Shown one piece after another: positions 1 through 8,671 of a DNA stretch of 64,000 nt; position 1 is the stretch's first letter; the number at the start of each line of letters is the position of its first letter. The DNA is taken from the NCBI GenBank assembly GCA_021793515.1, contig JAJYSP010000008.1:22776-86775 (forward strand), in the 5' to 3' direction. Both the position numbers and the translations under genes were made by a program. The notes beneath the pieces were generated by a model that made no database searches, had not been told where the DNA came from, and worked only from the letters and a program-made list of their open reading frames with translations. Origin of the DNA: Actinomycetes bacterium (GTDB lineage Bacteria; Actinomycetota; Acidimicrobiia; Acidimicrobiales; RAAP-2).

Positions 1-2
1 GT

Positions 3-860
3 GAGCACGGCGTGAACACGAGACACGATCTGGCACGTCTCGACCCAGTGCTCGCCCGACAGCGATCCGGACCCGCGACCATCACCGACCGTCCCGAGAC
101 ACACGTCGCGCGCGTCGTGAGCCATCTCGACGAGTTGATCTATCGCGCCCGCGCGCACGAACGCGGCCCACTGCGCATCGTCGACGCGGACCTGGTCGGG
201 TGCCCGACCGCCGACGTGGAGGTCGACATCGACACCGAGAGTTACGGGGACTCGACGTACCTGTGGGGCGCGCTCGTGACGGTCAATCGACCGTTGGAGG
301 GTGTGCGAGACGGTTACGTCGCCTTCGCGAACTGGGACGACCACACGGCGGGCGCGCCAGCGCGGAACTTCGCTGCGTTCTGGCGATGGTTCGACGAGTT
401 GCGTCAACGGTGCCGCGCCCAGGATCGCAGCGTCTCGGCGTATTGCTTTTGGGCCCAGGCCGAGGACGGGGCGATGAACCGTGCGGTCGAGGACCCCTCG
501 CCCGATGGGCCGACCCGTGCCGACCTCGACGAGTTCCGTCTCGGGTCACCAACGAATTGGATCGACTTGCACCACCTCGCCAAAACCCAGATCCAGACCG
601 ATGGTCCAATCGGGCTCAAGGTCATGGCGGGACTCGCTGGTTTCACTTGGCGTGACGCAAACCCGAGCGGCGAGGCGTCGATGCTCTGGTACGAGGTTGC
701 TAGCTCGTCGAGCGACGACGCCGCTGGTTCACGCGCAAGAATTCTGGCGTACAACGAGGACGACTGCCGAGCAACGAGGGCCCTGCGTCAATGGCTGAAC
801 GGGCCGGCTCGCTCGCTCGCCCACCGCGACGACTTCGAGGGTGTCCTTGGCCATCATTAG
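3..860 (+). CDS. RecB-like/RNase H-like nuclease (TM0106/YprB type), C-terminal part
   Basis: The reading frame is open to the window edge, so the gene is probably cut at its 5' end; a GTG at 12 is the first possible start inside the window. The visible part matches the predicted 3'-5' exonuclease (RNase H fold) that ends TM0106-family RecB-like proteins. An acidic DIDTES motif (D74/E76 counted from the GTG) follows a basic N-terminal stretch. Further on are NWIDLHHLAK, a conserved LKVMAGLAGF segment and the terminal YNEDDCRAT motif, whose Asp completes the active site. Full family members are roughly 450 residues or longer with a RecB-like domain first, which would lie outside the window. 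Family assignment is from motif order; the substrate is unknown. The stop codon TAG forms part of the -10 box of the next gene. Confidence 0.75.
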   Translation, partial: EHGVNTRHDLARLDPVLARQRSGPATITDRPETHVARVVSHLDELIYRARAHERGPLRIVDADLVGCPTADVEVDIDTESYGDSTYLWGALVTVNRPLEGVRDGYVAFANWDDHTAGAPARNFAAFWRWFDELRQRCRAQDRSVSAYCFWAQAEDGAMNRAVEDPSPDGPTRADLDEFRLGSPTNWIDLHHLAKTQIQTDGPIGLKVMAGLAGFTWRDANPSGEASMLWYEVASSSSDDAAGSRARILAYNEDDCRATRALRQWLNGPARSLAHRDDFEGVLGHH

Positions 861-863
861 CAT
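858..863 (+). promoter_or_regulatory. Leaderless-type -10 box TAGCAT
   Basis: TAGCAT lies exactly 6 nt before the GTG start at 870 and shares its first three bases with the stop codon of the upstream nuclease gene. There is no Shine-Dalgarno sequence, so transcription would start at or next to the GTG. Confidence 0.5.
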
Positions 864-869
864 GGGCAC

Positions 870-2351
870 GTGGCCGAGCATCCCGTGATCGACACGTTCG
901 CGCGTCGGTCATGGGCAATCGGCGTCATGGCGACCGTCATCGGCTTTGGCGGTGCGCTGCTCAGCGCGCTCGGGATTACCGACGTCGCACATGGCACGGT
1001 CGCCCGTGGGGTGACACTCGTAGTCGGTGCACTCGTCGCACGATGGCTCGTAACCTCGGGTACCGACGCGTGGGCGTCGTTCGCCGCCCGAAGCATTCGG
1101 GACCGGTGGCGACGCACGGTCATCGACCAGCTCGAGCGACCACGGGCGGAGGGGGAACGAGGACGACGCGACGTAGCCCTCGCCATCGACCACGCTGCGG
1201 CCGCTCCCGCCCTCGTCGTCGTGGGCGCGAGTGCGCGAACGGCCGCCCTCGGCTTCGTGATCGTCTGGCTCGCCGCCGGCTGGCTGAGTGCCGGAATCGT
1301 CATCATCTTGCTCGGCGTCGCTATCCCCCTCTATCAACAGGCCGGGCGGCGCAGCGCGGCCTTGACCGATGACTACAACCAACGTCGCGACGTCCTCGAG
1401 CGACGCCAGCTGGAGATGCTCCAGCACGCGCCCGAGCTTCGGGCCCTGGGCGCCGTGCGCTACGGCGCCGACGAGATCGCGGCGGTCAGCGACGCTGAAC
1501 ACCACGCCGCCATTCGTGCCATCCGAGTCGCGCTCGAGTCGTCACTCGTCACCGAATTCCTGAGCGGCGTTTCAATCGGGCTCGTGGCGATGGTCGTCGG
1601 CTTCGGTCTGCTGCGCGGCACGATCTCCCTCGACCGGGCGCTGGTGGCCGTACTCATCACGAGTGAGCTCTTTGGGTACGTCCGCCGATTCGGGGTCGAG
1701 TTTCACCGTCGTGACGATGCCGCCGCATCGATCGCCATCCTTCGTCGCGCGCCCGGCGTGTCCCACAGCACCTCGGGTCCACTCGTGGCCGCCCAGTCCT
1801 TGGTCACCGAGGCGTCCACCTCGCCGATCACCCTCGAGATCCACCCCGGGCAGCGACTCCTCGTGACGGGTCCCTCGGGCATTGGCAAGACCACCTTCGC
1901 CCACACCCTCATCGGCTGGCGTCCAGTCGTGTCGGGTAGCGTCACCCGTCGCGAAGGGGTCATCGCCATCGTGAGCCCCACGTCAGCGCTGTTTGACGGA
2001 TCGCTCCATGAGAACGTGACTCTCGGCCGGGTGATCCCCGACGCCTTCGTACGCGCGAGACTCGACGAACTCGGACTCACCGGCCCACGGTTCGAGGACC
2101 TCTCGGTACCGCTCCTGGCCGACGGTGAGGGACTCAGCGCAGGTGAGCGGGTCCGGCTCGCTCTCGCGCGGGCCACGCTGGCCGATCCCGACCTCATTAT
2201 CGTAGACGACATCGCCGGGGTCTTGGATGACGCAAATCGACGACGGGTGGCCCATCTCCTTCAGCGACTCACCGCGTCGAGCGTCCTCGAGCTCAGCGTC
2301 GACAACCCCTTACTCGACGACGTCGACCAACGAATCGAGCTCGGCTCATGA
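870..2351 (+). CDS. ABC exporter subunit, CydD/C-like (TMD-NBD), degenerate ATPase site
   Basis: This 493-residue half-transporter has an N-terminal membrane domain (hydrophobic segments near residues 17-37, 45-60, 112-155 and 230-265) and a C-terminal nucleotide-binding domain. Walker A is GPSGIGKTT (334-342), the signature is LSAGE (422-426) and Walker B is LIIVDD (442-447). The residue after the Walker B Asp is Asp447 rather than the catalytic Glu. The Q-loop Gln is replaced in IVSPTS (367-372). The H-switch His is absent from ELSVDN. The site is therefore probably non-hydrolysing, as in asymmetric heterodimeric exporters. It overlaps the next ABC gene by 4 bp (ATGA), its likely partner. 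The arrangement recalls CydDC thiol exporters, but no cydAB is nearby, so the substrate is open. Confidence 0.8.
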   Translation: MAEHPVIDTFARRSWAIGVMATVIGFGGALLSALGITDVAHGTVARGVTLVVGALVARWLVTSGTDAWASFAARSIRDRWRRTVIDQLERPRAEGERGRRDVALAIDHAAAAPALVVVGASARTAALGFVIVWLAAGWLSAGIVIILLGVAIPLYQQAGRRSAALTDDYNQRRDVLERRQLEMLQHAPELRALGAVRYGADEIAAVSDAEHHAAIRAIRVALESSLVTEFLSGVSIGLVAMVVGFGLLRGTISLDRALVAVLITSELFGYVRRFGVEFHRRDDAAASIAILRRAPGVSHSTSGPLVAAQSLVTEASTSPITLEIHPGQRLLVTGPSGIGKTTFAHTLIGWRPVVSGSVTRREGVIAIVSPTSALFDGSLHENVTLGRVIPDAFVRARLDELGLTGPRFEDLSVPLLADGEGLSAGERVRLALARATLADPDLIIVDDIAGVLDDANRRRVAHLLQRLTASSVLELSVDNPLLDDVDQRIELGS

Positions 2352-3946
2352 GGTCGGACCGTGACCGACTCCGCCGATGGATACAGCGAGCCCAGCCCCC
2401 TCGTGGCGCACTGATTAAAGCCCTCGTTGCCGGCACCGTCAGCTCGATCACCGCGCTCGGACTGTTCGTCGGCGCCATCGCCCTGCTCGTGGTCAGTTCG
2501 TCGCGTCCAGGACTACGGGCGGTCGCGGGCATCCTCATCGTCATCGAGCTCTTCGCGTTCCTGCGCTCGCCCATCAGATTCAACGAGCGCATGAGCGCGC
2601 ACCGTCTCGGTTTTGCGGCGGTGTCACGCTGGCGACGTTGGTTGCTCACCACGATCGGCCGGTGGACGGTTCGTAGGTGGCGGACCTATGCCCGGGGCGA
2701 ACTGCTCGAGCGTGCGCTGCGTGACACCGACGAACTACAGGACCTTTGGCTTCGCTTCGTCCTACCCGCCGCCAGTACGCTCGCCACGTTCGTGGTCGGT
2801 GACGTCGTCATCGCGCTCCTCGCACCGCGGGGCCGATGGATTGTCGCCGCCGCGCTCGTCGCGATCGTGCAACTCTTCGGCGTCATCGCCCTCGCCGCCA
2901 CCGCTGACGCCATCATTGCCGTCGACCGCTCCCTGCGACGGGCGCGCGGCGAGTTCCGCGCAGCCTTAGTCGCGCTCAGTACGGTCAGTCCCGAACTGAG
3001 CCTCCTTGGCGCGCGAACGTTCCTCGACCATCGCCTCGACAGTCCCCGGGAGGTCCTCGCCGCCGCGGAATCCCGCGCCGAGGACCGGCGACGCCGTTCC
3101 GCCCTGGTCGCCCCCGTGGCGACCATGGTGGCCGTGGCGATGCTCCGTCTTGTCGCGCCCGTGACTGCACCGGTGTGGACCGTGGTCTCGCTGTTTCTCG
3201 CGATGTTTACGTTCGAGGGGCTCACGGCTATTCGAGCGGCCCTTGACACCGCCGTTGCCGTCAGTGCGGCCGCGGAGCGTCTCGAAGACCTCGAGGCCAA
3301 CCCGACGCTGGCCATCGCCCGTTGGCCGATCGACACGACGCTTCGAGCCCATCACCTGACGATCAGTGAGGGCGACCGGACAATCCTCGACGACGGTTCC
3401 TTCGAAGTGGCGCCGGGTTGTCACGTGGCCGTGACGGGTCCATCAGGCAGCGGCAAGTCCACCCTGTTGCGGGTCCTCGCGGGTCTCGATGATCTCGACG
3501 ACGGCGTCATCTCCATTGGCAACACGCCCATCACCGAGATCGACGAGGACATCCTTCGCGCCCACGTGGCGTACGTGCCCGGGGAGACCGGACTCCTGCG
3601 CGGGTACGCCCAAGACGTCCTCGTCCTAGGGCGAACGATCGCGCGGCCTCTCGACCAAGACCTCATGTCGGTAGGCATCGACGTCGAGCCGACAACGAAA
3701 TGGGACGAGGTCTCCCGAGGTGAGGGCCAGCGCATCGCGGTCGTGCGATCCCTCGCTATCGGACCAGACATCGTGATCCTCGACGAACCGACCAGCGGGC
3801 TCGGGCGCGACGAGACGACCGCAGTACTCACCCTGCTTACGGCCAGTCGTGCCACCGTGATCATTGCGACCCATGATGACCAGATCGTCGCGTGGAGCGA
3901 CTTCGTCATTGACCTGAGCGACGGCGACCTGACCACATCGCCGTGA
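2348..3946 (+). CDS. ABC exporter subunit, CydC/D-like (TMD-NBD), catalytic partner
   Basis: This 532-residue half-transporter has an N-terminal membrane domain and a C-terminal ATPase. Walker A is GPSGSGKST (364-372). The signature is a variant, SRGEGQ (456-461). Walker B is IVILDE (475-480) with the catalytic Glu present, and the H-switch is ATHD (His509). The Q-loop reads YVPGET, with Gly where Gln is usual. Its start overlaps the stop of the preceding ABC gene, so the two are translationally coupled and probably form a heterodimer. Only this partner carries the canonical Glu and His. The exported substrate cannot be told from the sequence. Confidence 0.8.
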   Translation: MRSDRDRLRRWIQRAQPPRGALIKALVAGTVSSITALGLFVGAIALLVVSSSRPGLRAVAGILIVIELFAFLRSPIRFNERMSAHRLGFAAVSRWRRWLLTTIGRWTVRRWRTYARGELLERALRDTDELQDLWLRFVLPAASTLATFVVGDVVIALLAPRGRWIVAAALVAIVQLFGVIALAATADAIIAVDRSLRRARGEFRAALVALSTVSPELSLLGARTFLDHRLDSPREVLAAAESRAEDRRRRSALVAPVATMVAVAMLRLVAPVTAPVWTVVSLFLAMFTFEGLTAIRAALDTAVAVSAAAERLEDLEANPTLAIARWPIDTTLRAHHLTISEGDRTILDDGSFEVAPGCHVAVTGPSGSGKSTLLRVLAGLDDLDDGVISIGNTPITEIDEDILRAHVAYVPGETGLLRGYAQDVLVLGRTIARPLDQDLMSVGIDVEPTTKWDEVSRGEGQRIAVVRSLAIGPDIVILDEPTSGLGRDETTAVLTLLTASRATVIIATHDDQIVAWSDFVIDLSDGDLTTSP

Positions 3947-3961
3947 AGTGTCCAACAGGCC

Positions 3962-4679
3962 CTAGCCGTTGATCGTCTTCATGCCGCTTTCGTGGTAGCG
4001 GTCGCCGACCACTGCGCCGCGCGGAACGGCCGCCTCGAGTGCGGCGATGGCCTCGGCGCTCAGGTGGATCTCGCCCGCGGCGATGTTCTCGTAGAGCCAC
4101 TTTTTGCGCTTGGTTCCGGGGATCGGCACAACGTCCTCGCCGCGGCTCAACACCCACGCGAGTGCCAGTTGGGCGACGCTCACGTCCAATGTCGCGGCGA
4201 TCGAGGCCAGATTGCCGACCAGTTGCAGGTTCTGCTCGTACGCCTCGCCGACGAAGCGCGGGTGGTGCTTGCGAGTGTCGCGCTCGTCGGTGCTGGTCCG
4301 GTTCGCGGCCTCGCTCGTGAGAAATCCCCGGCCGAGCGGGCTGTAGGCGACGAACCCGATACCGAGTCGACGGCAGGTATCGAGCACGCCATCCTCGGGA
4401 TCACGGGTCCACAACGAGTACTCCGACTGCAGCGCAGTCACGGGGTACACGGCGTTGGCCCGCTCGATTGTGGCCGATGACGCTTCGGAGATGCCGAGGA
4501 AGCGAACCTTGCCCGCCTCGACCAACGACTTCATCGCCCCCCACGTCTCTTCGACGGGAACCGACCTGTCGACGCGGTGCTGGTAGTAGAGATCGATGAC
4601 GTCCACACCGAGTCGCGCCAGCGAGTCGTTGCACGCCTGTACGACGTATTCGGGGCGTCCGTTGACACCGAGGAACTGT
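3962..4679 (-). pseudogene. Aldo/keto reductase, 3' half (separated by ISL3 element)
   Basis: This is the C-terminal part of an AKR-family NADPH-dependent oxidoreductase. It keeps the catalytic-His region LYYQHRVD, the YSPLGRGF segment and the cofactor-binding [12 protein letters not shown] region. It has lost its start and first ~90 residues, which lie beyond the insertion sequence at 6197-6470. Removing the IS and one copy of the 8-bp duplication joins the halves in frame to a 327-residue protein, the normal size for this family. A short ORF could begin at an ATG inside the IS end, but it would lack the Asp, Tyr and Lys of the catalytic tetrad. Confidence 0.9.
4672..4679. repeat. Target-site duplication, left copy (GGAACTGT)
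   Basis: GGAACTGT here is identical to 6197-6204 on the other side of the IS. Eight-base duplications are characteristic of ISL3-family insertions. Confidence 0.92.
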
Positions 4680-4702
4680 GAGTCTCCCGGCATGAATGTG
4701 GG
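4680..4702. repeat. IS terminal inverted repeat, left
   Basis: It begins GAGTCTCCCGGCATGAATG and pairs with the right end at 6174-6196. Mismatches fall only at positions 2, 7 and 8 from the outer edge. Confidence 0.88.
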
Positions 4703-4707
4703 TTGAT

Positions 4708-5970
4708 TCAGACATTTGAGACCAGGACACGCTCGTGTGGCAGGACGTGCGTGATCGGTCCGAGTGTCACCATGATGAGAGCGAGCGCCGCGTTAGCGGA
4801 GTGAAAGCCGTAGGCCCGATTGATGATCAGACGCACGCGCCGATTTAGTCCCTCGTGGCGAGCATTGTTCACGCCGAGGCGAATCGCGGCGAGTATTCCC
4901 GCCTTGCGTTTGCGAATGGTCTTGGCCAGGGTGACGAAGGGCTTCATCCCGCTGCGCTGCGCCTTCGAGCAGAACCGGTCGAGCATCGTGGCGACCTCGT
5001 TCTCGGTGAGGTCGCCGGCGAATATCGCTCGCAGGGTCTCTTTGAGTGCGTAGGCCCGCCATAAGTCACCCCCTCGACGTTTCAACTTGCGCAGGGTGGT
5101 CGCTTGATCGTCACTCAGGTCACCGGGGTTCTTCAACAGACACCACCTCGCGCCCTTGAACCGTCGGGCAGTGTCCTGGTCGGGGAGTTTGCGCAGGTCC
5201 TGCCAGACCTGGCGGCGGACCTTCTCCAGCGCCTGGGTTCCCGCCTGGACGACGTGAAAAGGATCGAAGCAGATGACCGCCTTGGTGGCGTGACCCTCCT
5301 TGCGAGCGGACTTCTCGAAGGCGGCCCCCATGTCCATCGACACCGCCGTGATCGCGGCAGAACGCTCCTCGCCCAGCTCGTCAAAGAAGCAGTCCAGCGT
5401 TGCGGTGTCCTTGCCCTCCTTGCCCCACACGAACTTGCCAGTGTCGTGGTTCGACACCAGGGTGAGATAGGAGTGTCCCTTGCGCCAGCTCACTTCGTCC
5501 GCGCCGATAACGAAGAGCTTGTCGAGGCGCGCGGGGTCGAGGCCGGTCGCCATTACGCGCTCGATGATCCGCCCGGCCGTGTCCCAGTCGATACGCACCA
5601 GGCGACGTAGCGCGGTCTTGTCCATGGTGGTCGCCAACCACCCGACCAGGTCCTCGAAGTCCCGGGTGAAGTGGGAACTAGCCCGGGCGAAGGGGACTCC
5701 CTCGGTGCGTGCCCCGTGAGTCGGGCAGTCGATCCGACGCAGGTCCGCTCGCACCTCGAGGCGCCAGCGGCCGAAGTCCAGGTGGCGCCACGACGAGGAC
5801 ACCGGGCGGGTGTCGTAGCGGGCCTTGGTGGTGAAGTGGCACGCGGGACAGTGCAACTTCCTGCTGGCCAGTTTTATGGTGACGACCACCATGGCCGGCT
5901 GGAAGTCCACCTCGGTGACGGTGACTCCGGGCAGGTCCATCAAGCGTTTGAATACAGTGGTGACGCGCAC
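4708..5970 (-). CDS. ISL3-family transposase (DDE)
   Basis: A GTG start at 5970 preceded by AGGGAG gives a 420-residue protein, typical for ISL3 transposases. A longer frame exists upstream, but its extra 70 residues run into the IS end and have no family similarity. The N-terminal zinc-binding region shows CPACH and DCPTHG pairs. The DDE catalytic core shows IGADEVSW (first Asp), SMDMGAAF (second Asp) and [12 protein letters not shown] (Glu). The stop lies 28 bp inside the left end of the element. No frameshift or missing catalytic residue is seen, so the enzyme is probably active. Confidence 0.93.
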   Translation of the reverse strand: MRVTTVFKRLMDLPGVTVTEVDFQPAMVVVTIKLASRKLHCPACHFTTKARYDTRPVSSSWRHLDFGRWRLEVRADLRRIDCPTHGARTEGVPFARASSHFTRDFEDLVGWLATTMDKTALRRLVRIDWDTAGRIIERVMATGLDPARLDKLFVIGADEVSWRKGHSYLTLVSNHDTGKFVWGKEGKDTATLDCFFDELGEERSAAITAVSMDMGAAFEKSARKEGHATKAVICFDPFHVVQAGTQALEKVRRQVWQDLRKLPDQDTARRFKGARWCLLKNPGDLSDDQATTLRKLKRRGGDLWRAYALKETLRAIFAGDLTENEVATMLDRFCSKAQRSGMKPFVTLAKTIRKRKAGILAAIRLGVNNARHEGLNRRVRLIINRAYGFHSANAALALIMVTLGPITHVLPHERVLVSNV

Positions 5971-6173
5971 GGGTGTTCTCCCTGGTTCGGTTGTTTTCGC
6001 AAACTCCAAACCTAGAGACCACCCGTGCGTGTTACGTGAGTGGCCGAGATTGACCGCAGAATTTCCGGGCTCGTTTAGGTCACTGCGAAACGAGTACGGA
6101 TAACCGGGCCGTCCACCCGAACCCAAAACCCTTGTCCTACAAGGCGAACCGCATGGTTGTTCCCGTGAAACTC

Positions 6174-6196
6174 CCCACATTCATGCCGCAAGACCC
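6174..6196. repeat. IS terminal inverted repeat, right
   Basis: The complement begins GGGTCTTGCGGCATGAATG and matches the left end in 20 of 23 positions. It directly abuts the target duplication at 6197. Confidence 0.88.
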
Positions 6197-6204
6197 GGAA
6201 CTGT
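6197..6204. repeat. Target-site duplication, right copy (GGAACTGT)
   Basis: This is identical to 4672-4679 and marks the insertion point in the aldo/keto reductase gene. Confidence 0.92.
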
Positions 6205-6470
6205 CCATCTTCGCTCCGTTGGTTCCCGAACTTCGTCGCCAGCACTACCTCGTCACGTCGAGTTGCGATTGCTCTACCAACCAGTCGTTCGTTCGTGAAG
6301 GGGCCGTACATGTCGGCCGTGTCGAGGAAGTTGACGCCAGCGTCGAGGGCCGCGTTGATCACCGCAATCGACTCCGCTTCGTCACCGACACCGTAAAACT
6401 CGCTCATCCCCATGCAACCGAGTCCCTGTTGCGAGACGGCCAAGCCCTGGCCCAAGATCCGGTGTTCCAT
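6197..6470 (-). pseudogene. Aldo/keto reductase, 5' half (interrupted by ISL3 element)
   Basis: This is the N-terminal 91 codons of the reductase split by the IS at 4680-6196. The start is ATG 6470, preceded by GAGAGGA at good spacing. An ATG at 6485 overlaps that ribosome-binding site and is less likely. It contains [11 protein letters not shown], the catalytic Asp/Tyr motif DTADMYG and the catalytic-Lys motif LATKFG. Beyond 6197 the frame reads into the IS and ends after about 40 foreign residues, so the product would lack most of the barrel. The gene is almost certainly inactive but would be restored by precise excision. Confidence 0.9.
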
Positions 6471-6588
6471 GTTCGTTCCTCTCATGTGAATTTGCTCACA
6501 ATGAAGTCATTCCAGCGATTTGACGATCACCTTAGTGGTGTCACGCGCACTATCTTCTTCGTATTGGCTGGGGGGGCCAACCTACGCG

Positions 6589-6623
6589 AGCCCGCTCGTT
6601 TCGTCAGACGAAACGAGCGGGCT
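6589..6623 (+). terminator. Strong hairpin (17-bp perfect stem), terminator-like
   Basis: An AGCCCGCTCGTTTCGTC arm is followed after one base by its exact complement; sterically this is a stem of about 15 bp with a small loop. A T-rich stretch follows on the + strand (TTCGTCGTTCT). It lies between two divergently transcribed genes, where no known transcript should end. A smaller hairpin (TTGGC/GCCAA) lies just upstream near 6565-6580. Confidence 0.5.
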
Positions 6624-6692
6624 TCGTCGTTCTCCGAGCGCTCGCGTGCCGGTTCTCGTCTGTCCGCGTGGGACGAGCGACCCGCGTCGCCA

Positions 6693-6698
6693 TAGGGT
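6693..6698 (+). promoter_or_regulatory. Leaderless-type -10 box TAGGGT
   Basis: TAGGGT is 6 nt before the ATG at 6705 and no Shine-Dalgarno sequence is present. Confidence 0.5.
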
Positions 6699-6704
6699 GA
6701 CGAT

Positions 6705-7370
6705 ATGACCAAAACCGTCGCCCCAAGGCCAACCGAGTCTGAACTCGTGAAGCCGCTCCTGCGTGGTTGGCTCCACTTGGGCGGTGTCGTCGTCTTGCTC
6801 GGCGCGTCGCCGATCCTCTATGTCCGCGCTCGGACCTGGACCCAGGTCGTCTGGGTCACCTGCTTTGTCGTGGGCGTGTCCATCATGATGCTCACAAGCG
6901 CCCTCTTCCACCGGGTCAATTGGAGTGCCCCCCACCGGCGCGCGTGGCGGCGCGCCGACCACTCGGCGATATTCGCCGCCATCGCCGGGTCGTACCTCGC
7001 CATCGCGGGACTGACGATGCACGGAACGATTCGCGTTGTGCTGCTCTTGGTCGTAGCCGGCGGAGCTGCCGTGGGTATCCTGATCCGCCAGCTGGCCTTA
7101 GACACCCCGAAATGGGTGAACACGCTGCCCTACCTCGTGGTCGGCTGGGCCGCAGTCGGTGTGCTGCCTCAGATCTACCGAGGCGGTGGTCCGCTTCCCT
7201 TCATCCTCATCGTCCTCGGTGGCGTCGCGTATTCCGTCGGCGCGGTGTTCTACGGGACCAAACGTCCCCGGCTCAACCCTAGGGTCTTCGGGTACCACGA
7301 GCTCTTCCACGCCTGCACCCTGCTCGGCGTCGCGGCGACCTTCGCCGCGATCGCCGTCGCACTGCACTGA
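6705..7370 (+). CDS. Hemolysin III / PAQR-family membrane protein
   Basis: This 221-residue protein has about seven hydrophobic segments, the normal size and topology of the TrhA/HlyIII (UPF0073) family. The family's conserved polar residues are present: SALFHR after the second segment, DHSAIF, and GYHELFHACTLLG near the C-terminus, whose His residues are thought to bind a metal. The biological role in bacteria is unsettled; links to membrane fluidity have been reported for the family. It begins from a leaderless-type promoter, and its stop touches the stop of the convergent phosphatase gene with no spacer. Confidence 0.85.
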   Translation: MTKTVAPRPTESELVKPLLRGWLHLGGVVVLLGASPILYVRARTWTQVVWVTCFVVGVSIMMLTSALFHRVNWSAPHRRAWRRADHSAIFAAIAGSYLAIAGLTMHGTIRVVLLLVVAGGAAVGILIRQLALDTPKWVNTLPYLVVGWAAVGVLPQIYRGGGPLPFILIVLGGVAYSVGAVFYGTKRPRLNPRVFGYHELFHACTLLGVAATFAAIAVALH

Positions 7371-7964
7371 TCAGGACAGGGGCGGCACCAAGTTGAAGTG
7401 GACGAGGGTCGGCGACGACTGACGCATTCCAATCGTCGTGATGGAGCCATTGTCGAGGCGCGTGCGCCACGCGACCGATCCTGGCACACCGAGTGCCCAC
7501 ACCGTGGCCGACTTGATCGGACTGACGTGGCTCACGATCGCGAGGTGTCGGTGATGATCGTGGAGCAGGCTCGTTCGATCGGCGAGCAACTCGTCCAATG
7601 CCGCGTGCACTCGACGGTCGACGGACTCGAGTGACTCGCCATCGCCAAGCGCCAGGTTGTGATCGGATTCGAAGACTCGCCACTGGTCGTCGCTGACAAC
7701 GCTCAGCGGCTGTCCGTCCAAATAGCCGTAATCGACCTCGATGAACTCCGGTCGCATCCGCGCCTCCAGGTGGGGCATCGCGAGACGCGCCGTCTCCCGA
7801 GCGCGCTGCAGCGGTGAGGTCCACACCTCCTCGACGCCCTCCACCAGTCGTTGCAACGCCTTGGCCTGTCGCTCGCCCAAGTCGGTCAACGCCGGGTCGC
7901 TGCGTCCCACGAGCAACCGCTGCGCGTTGGTCGTGGTCTGGCCATGGCGGATGAGAATAATCAC
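7371..7964 (-). CDS. Histidine phosphatase (phosphoglycerate mutase-like)
   Basis: The GTG at 7964 overlaps the stop of the upstream zinc-ribbon gene (GTGA) and gives 197 residues starting directly before ILIRHGQT, the RHG motif with the phospho-acceptor His. An ATG at 7985 lies inside the upstream gene and is less likely. Other family features are TSPLQRARETA, the acid-donor region FIEVDYGYLDGQ and the second catalytic His in IVSHVSPIK. It is the last gene of a five-gene operon (phzF-like to here). The substrate is unknown; the family includes mutases and phosphatases for sugar phosphates and nucleosides. Confidence 0.85.
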   Translation of the reverse strand: MIILIRHGQTTTNAQRLLVGRSDPALTDLGERQAKALQRLVEGVEEVWTSPLQRARETARLAMPHLEARMRPEFIEVDYGYLDGQPLSVVSDDQWRVFESDHNLALGDGESLESVDRRVHAALDELLADRTSLLHDHHRHLAIVSHVSPIKSATVWALGVPGSVAWRTRLDNGSITTIGMRQSSPTLVHFNLVPPLS

Positions 7965-8671
7965 GGCACCAGTATCCGACCGCACGAGGGACAGTCCATG
8001 AAGGAGTCCTCATCCTGATTCTTTGCCCGGTCGAGGTCGAGCGGTGCCAGGGCGATGCGACAGCCGTCGCAGCGACCAGTAACGATCTGTGCCGCGCCAG
8101 AGGTCCCCACACGGTCCATGGCGCGCTGATAGCGGATCCGCAAGTTCTCGGGAACGTCACGGGCCCGCTCGTCACGTGCGACGCGAAGCGATGCGACCTC
8201 CTCATCCAACGAGGACCGCAACTGTTCGATCGTGCTGCGCAACTCTTCGCGTCGCGCCAACTTCGGTTTGATGTCGCGTCGCAATCGCTCCACGAAGGAG
8301 TCACGCTCCTCGATCGATTCGAGGAGTTCGAGGGCCTCTTCGTCGGCCTCGGCCCCCTGCGCCGATATCGACTCCAGCTCGTGCTGCATCGCGGCGAGGT
8401 CGCGCGCGCCACTCGTCGAGGCGGCGAGGGCGGTCTCGAGCTCGCGGCGCCGCCGCTGAATCCGATCGGCGCGTGCCGCCACCTCCTCGTACGTCGCACG
8501 CATGGGCGCTACCGCGCTCTCGGCGTCACGGATGGCGACGACCTCGATGCGCAGTTGGCCCTCCAGGTTCGCGAGTTCCTCGGATTCGGGCAGATGGTCT
8601 CGCTGGGCAATGACCCGGTCGATCCAACGATCCGCCTCCATTAGGGCGCGTAGTGCCTCGGCGTCAGTCAT
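7961..8671 (-). CDS. Coiled-coil protein with C4 zinc ribbon (COG1579 type)
   Basis: The 236 residues comprise a long charged heptad-like coiled coil (about residues 5-175) and a C-terminal zinc ribbon with CDGC and CPSC pairs. This is the layout of the widespread COG1579/CT398 family, whose function is poorly defined; nucleic-acid binding is often suggested. It overlaps the NUDIX gene by 8 bp and the phosphatase gene by 4 bp. In actinobacteria the family often sits next to RNase H/phosphatase genes, which fits the downstream histidine phosphatase. Confidence 0.85.
   Translation of the reverse strand: MTDAEALRALMEADRWIDRVIAQRDHLPESEELANLEGQLRIEVVAIRDAESAVAPMRATYEEVAARADRIQRRRRELETALAASTSGARDLAAMQHELESISAQGAEADEEALELLESIEERDSFVERLRRDIKPKLARREELRSTIEQLRSSLDEEVASLRVARDERARDVPENLRIRYQRAMDRVGTSGAAQIVTGRCDGCRIALAPLDLDRAKNQDEDSFMDCPSCGRILVP

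Larger units (their letters stand above)
4680..6196 (-). mobile_element. ISL3-family insertion sequence, complete (1517 bp)
   Basis: The element is bounded by 23-bp imperfect terminal inverted repeats (4680-4702 and 6174-6196; 20 of 23 positions match, sharing CGGCATGAATGTGGG). It is flanked by the 8-bp direct duplication GGAACTGT. It carries one transposase gene on the minus strand, in the same direction as the interrupted aldo/keto reductase. All expected parts are intact and both target copies are still identical, so the insertion looks recent. Confidence 0.93.

Noticed and set aside
870..3946. Firm call of cydDC
   Set aside because: The gene pair resembles CydDC, but no cydAB is linked and the ATPase motifs are degenerate, so the specific symbols are not used.
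5971..6180. 70-codon N-terminal extension of the transposase
   Set aside because: It runs up to the IS end and the GTG at 5970 has a good ribosome-binding site and matches the family start.
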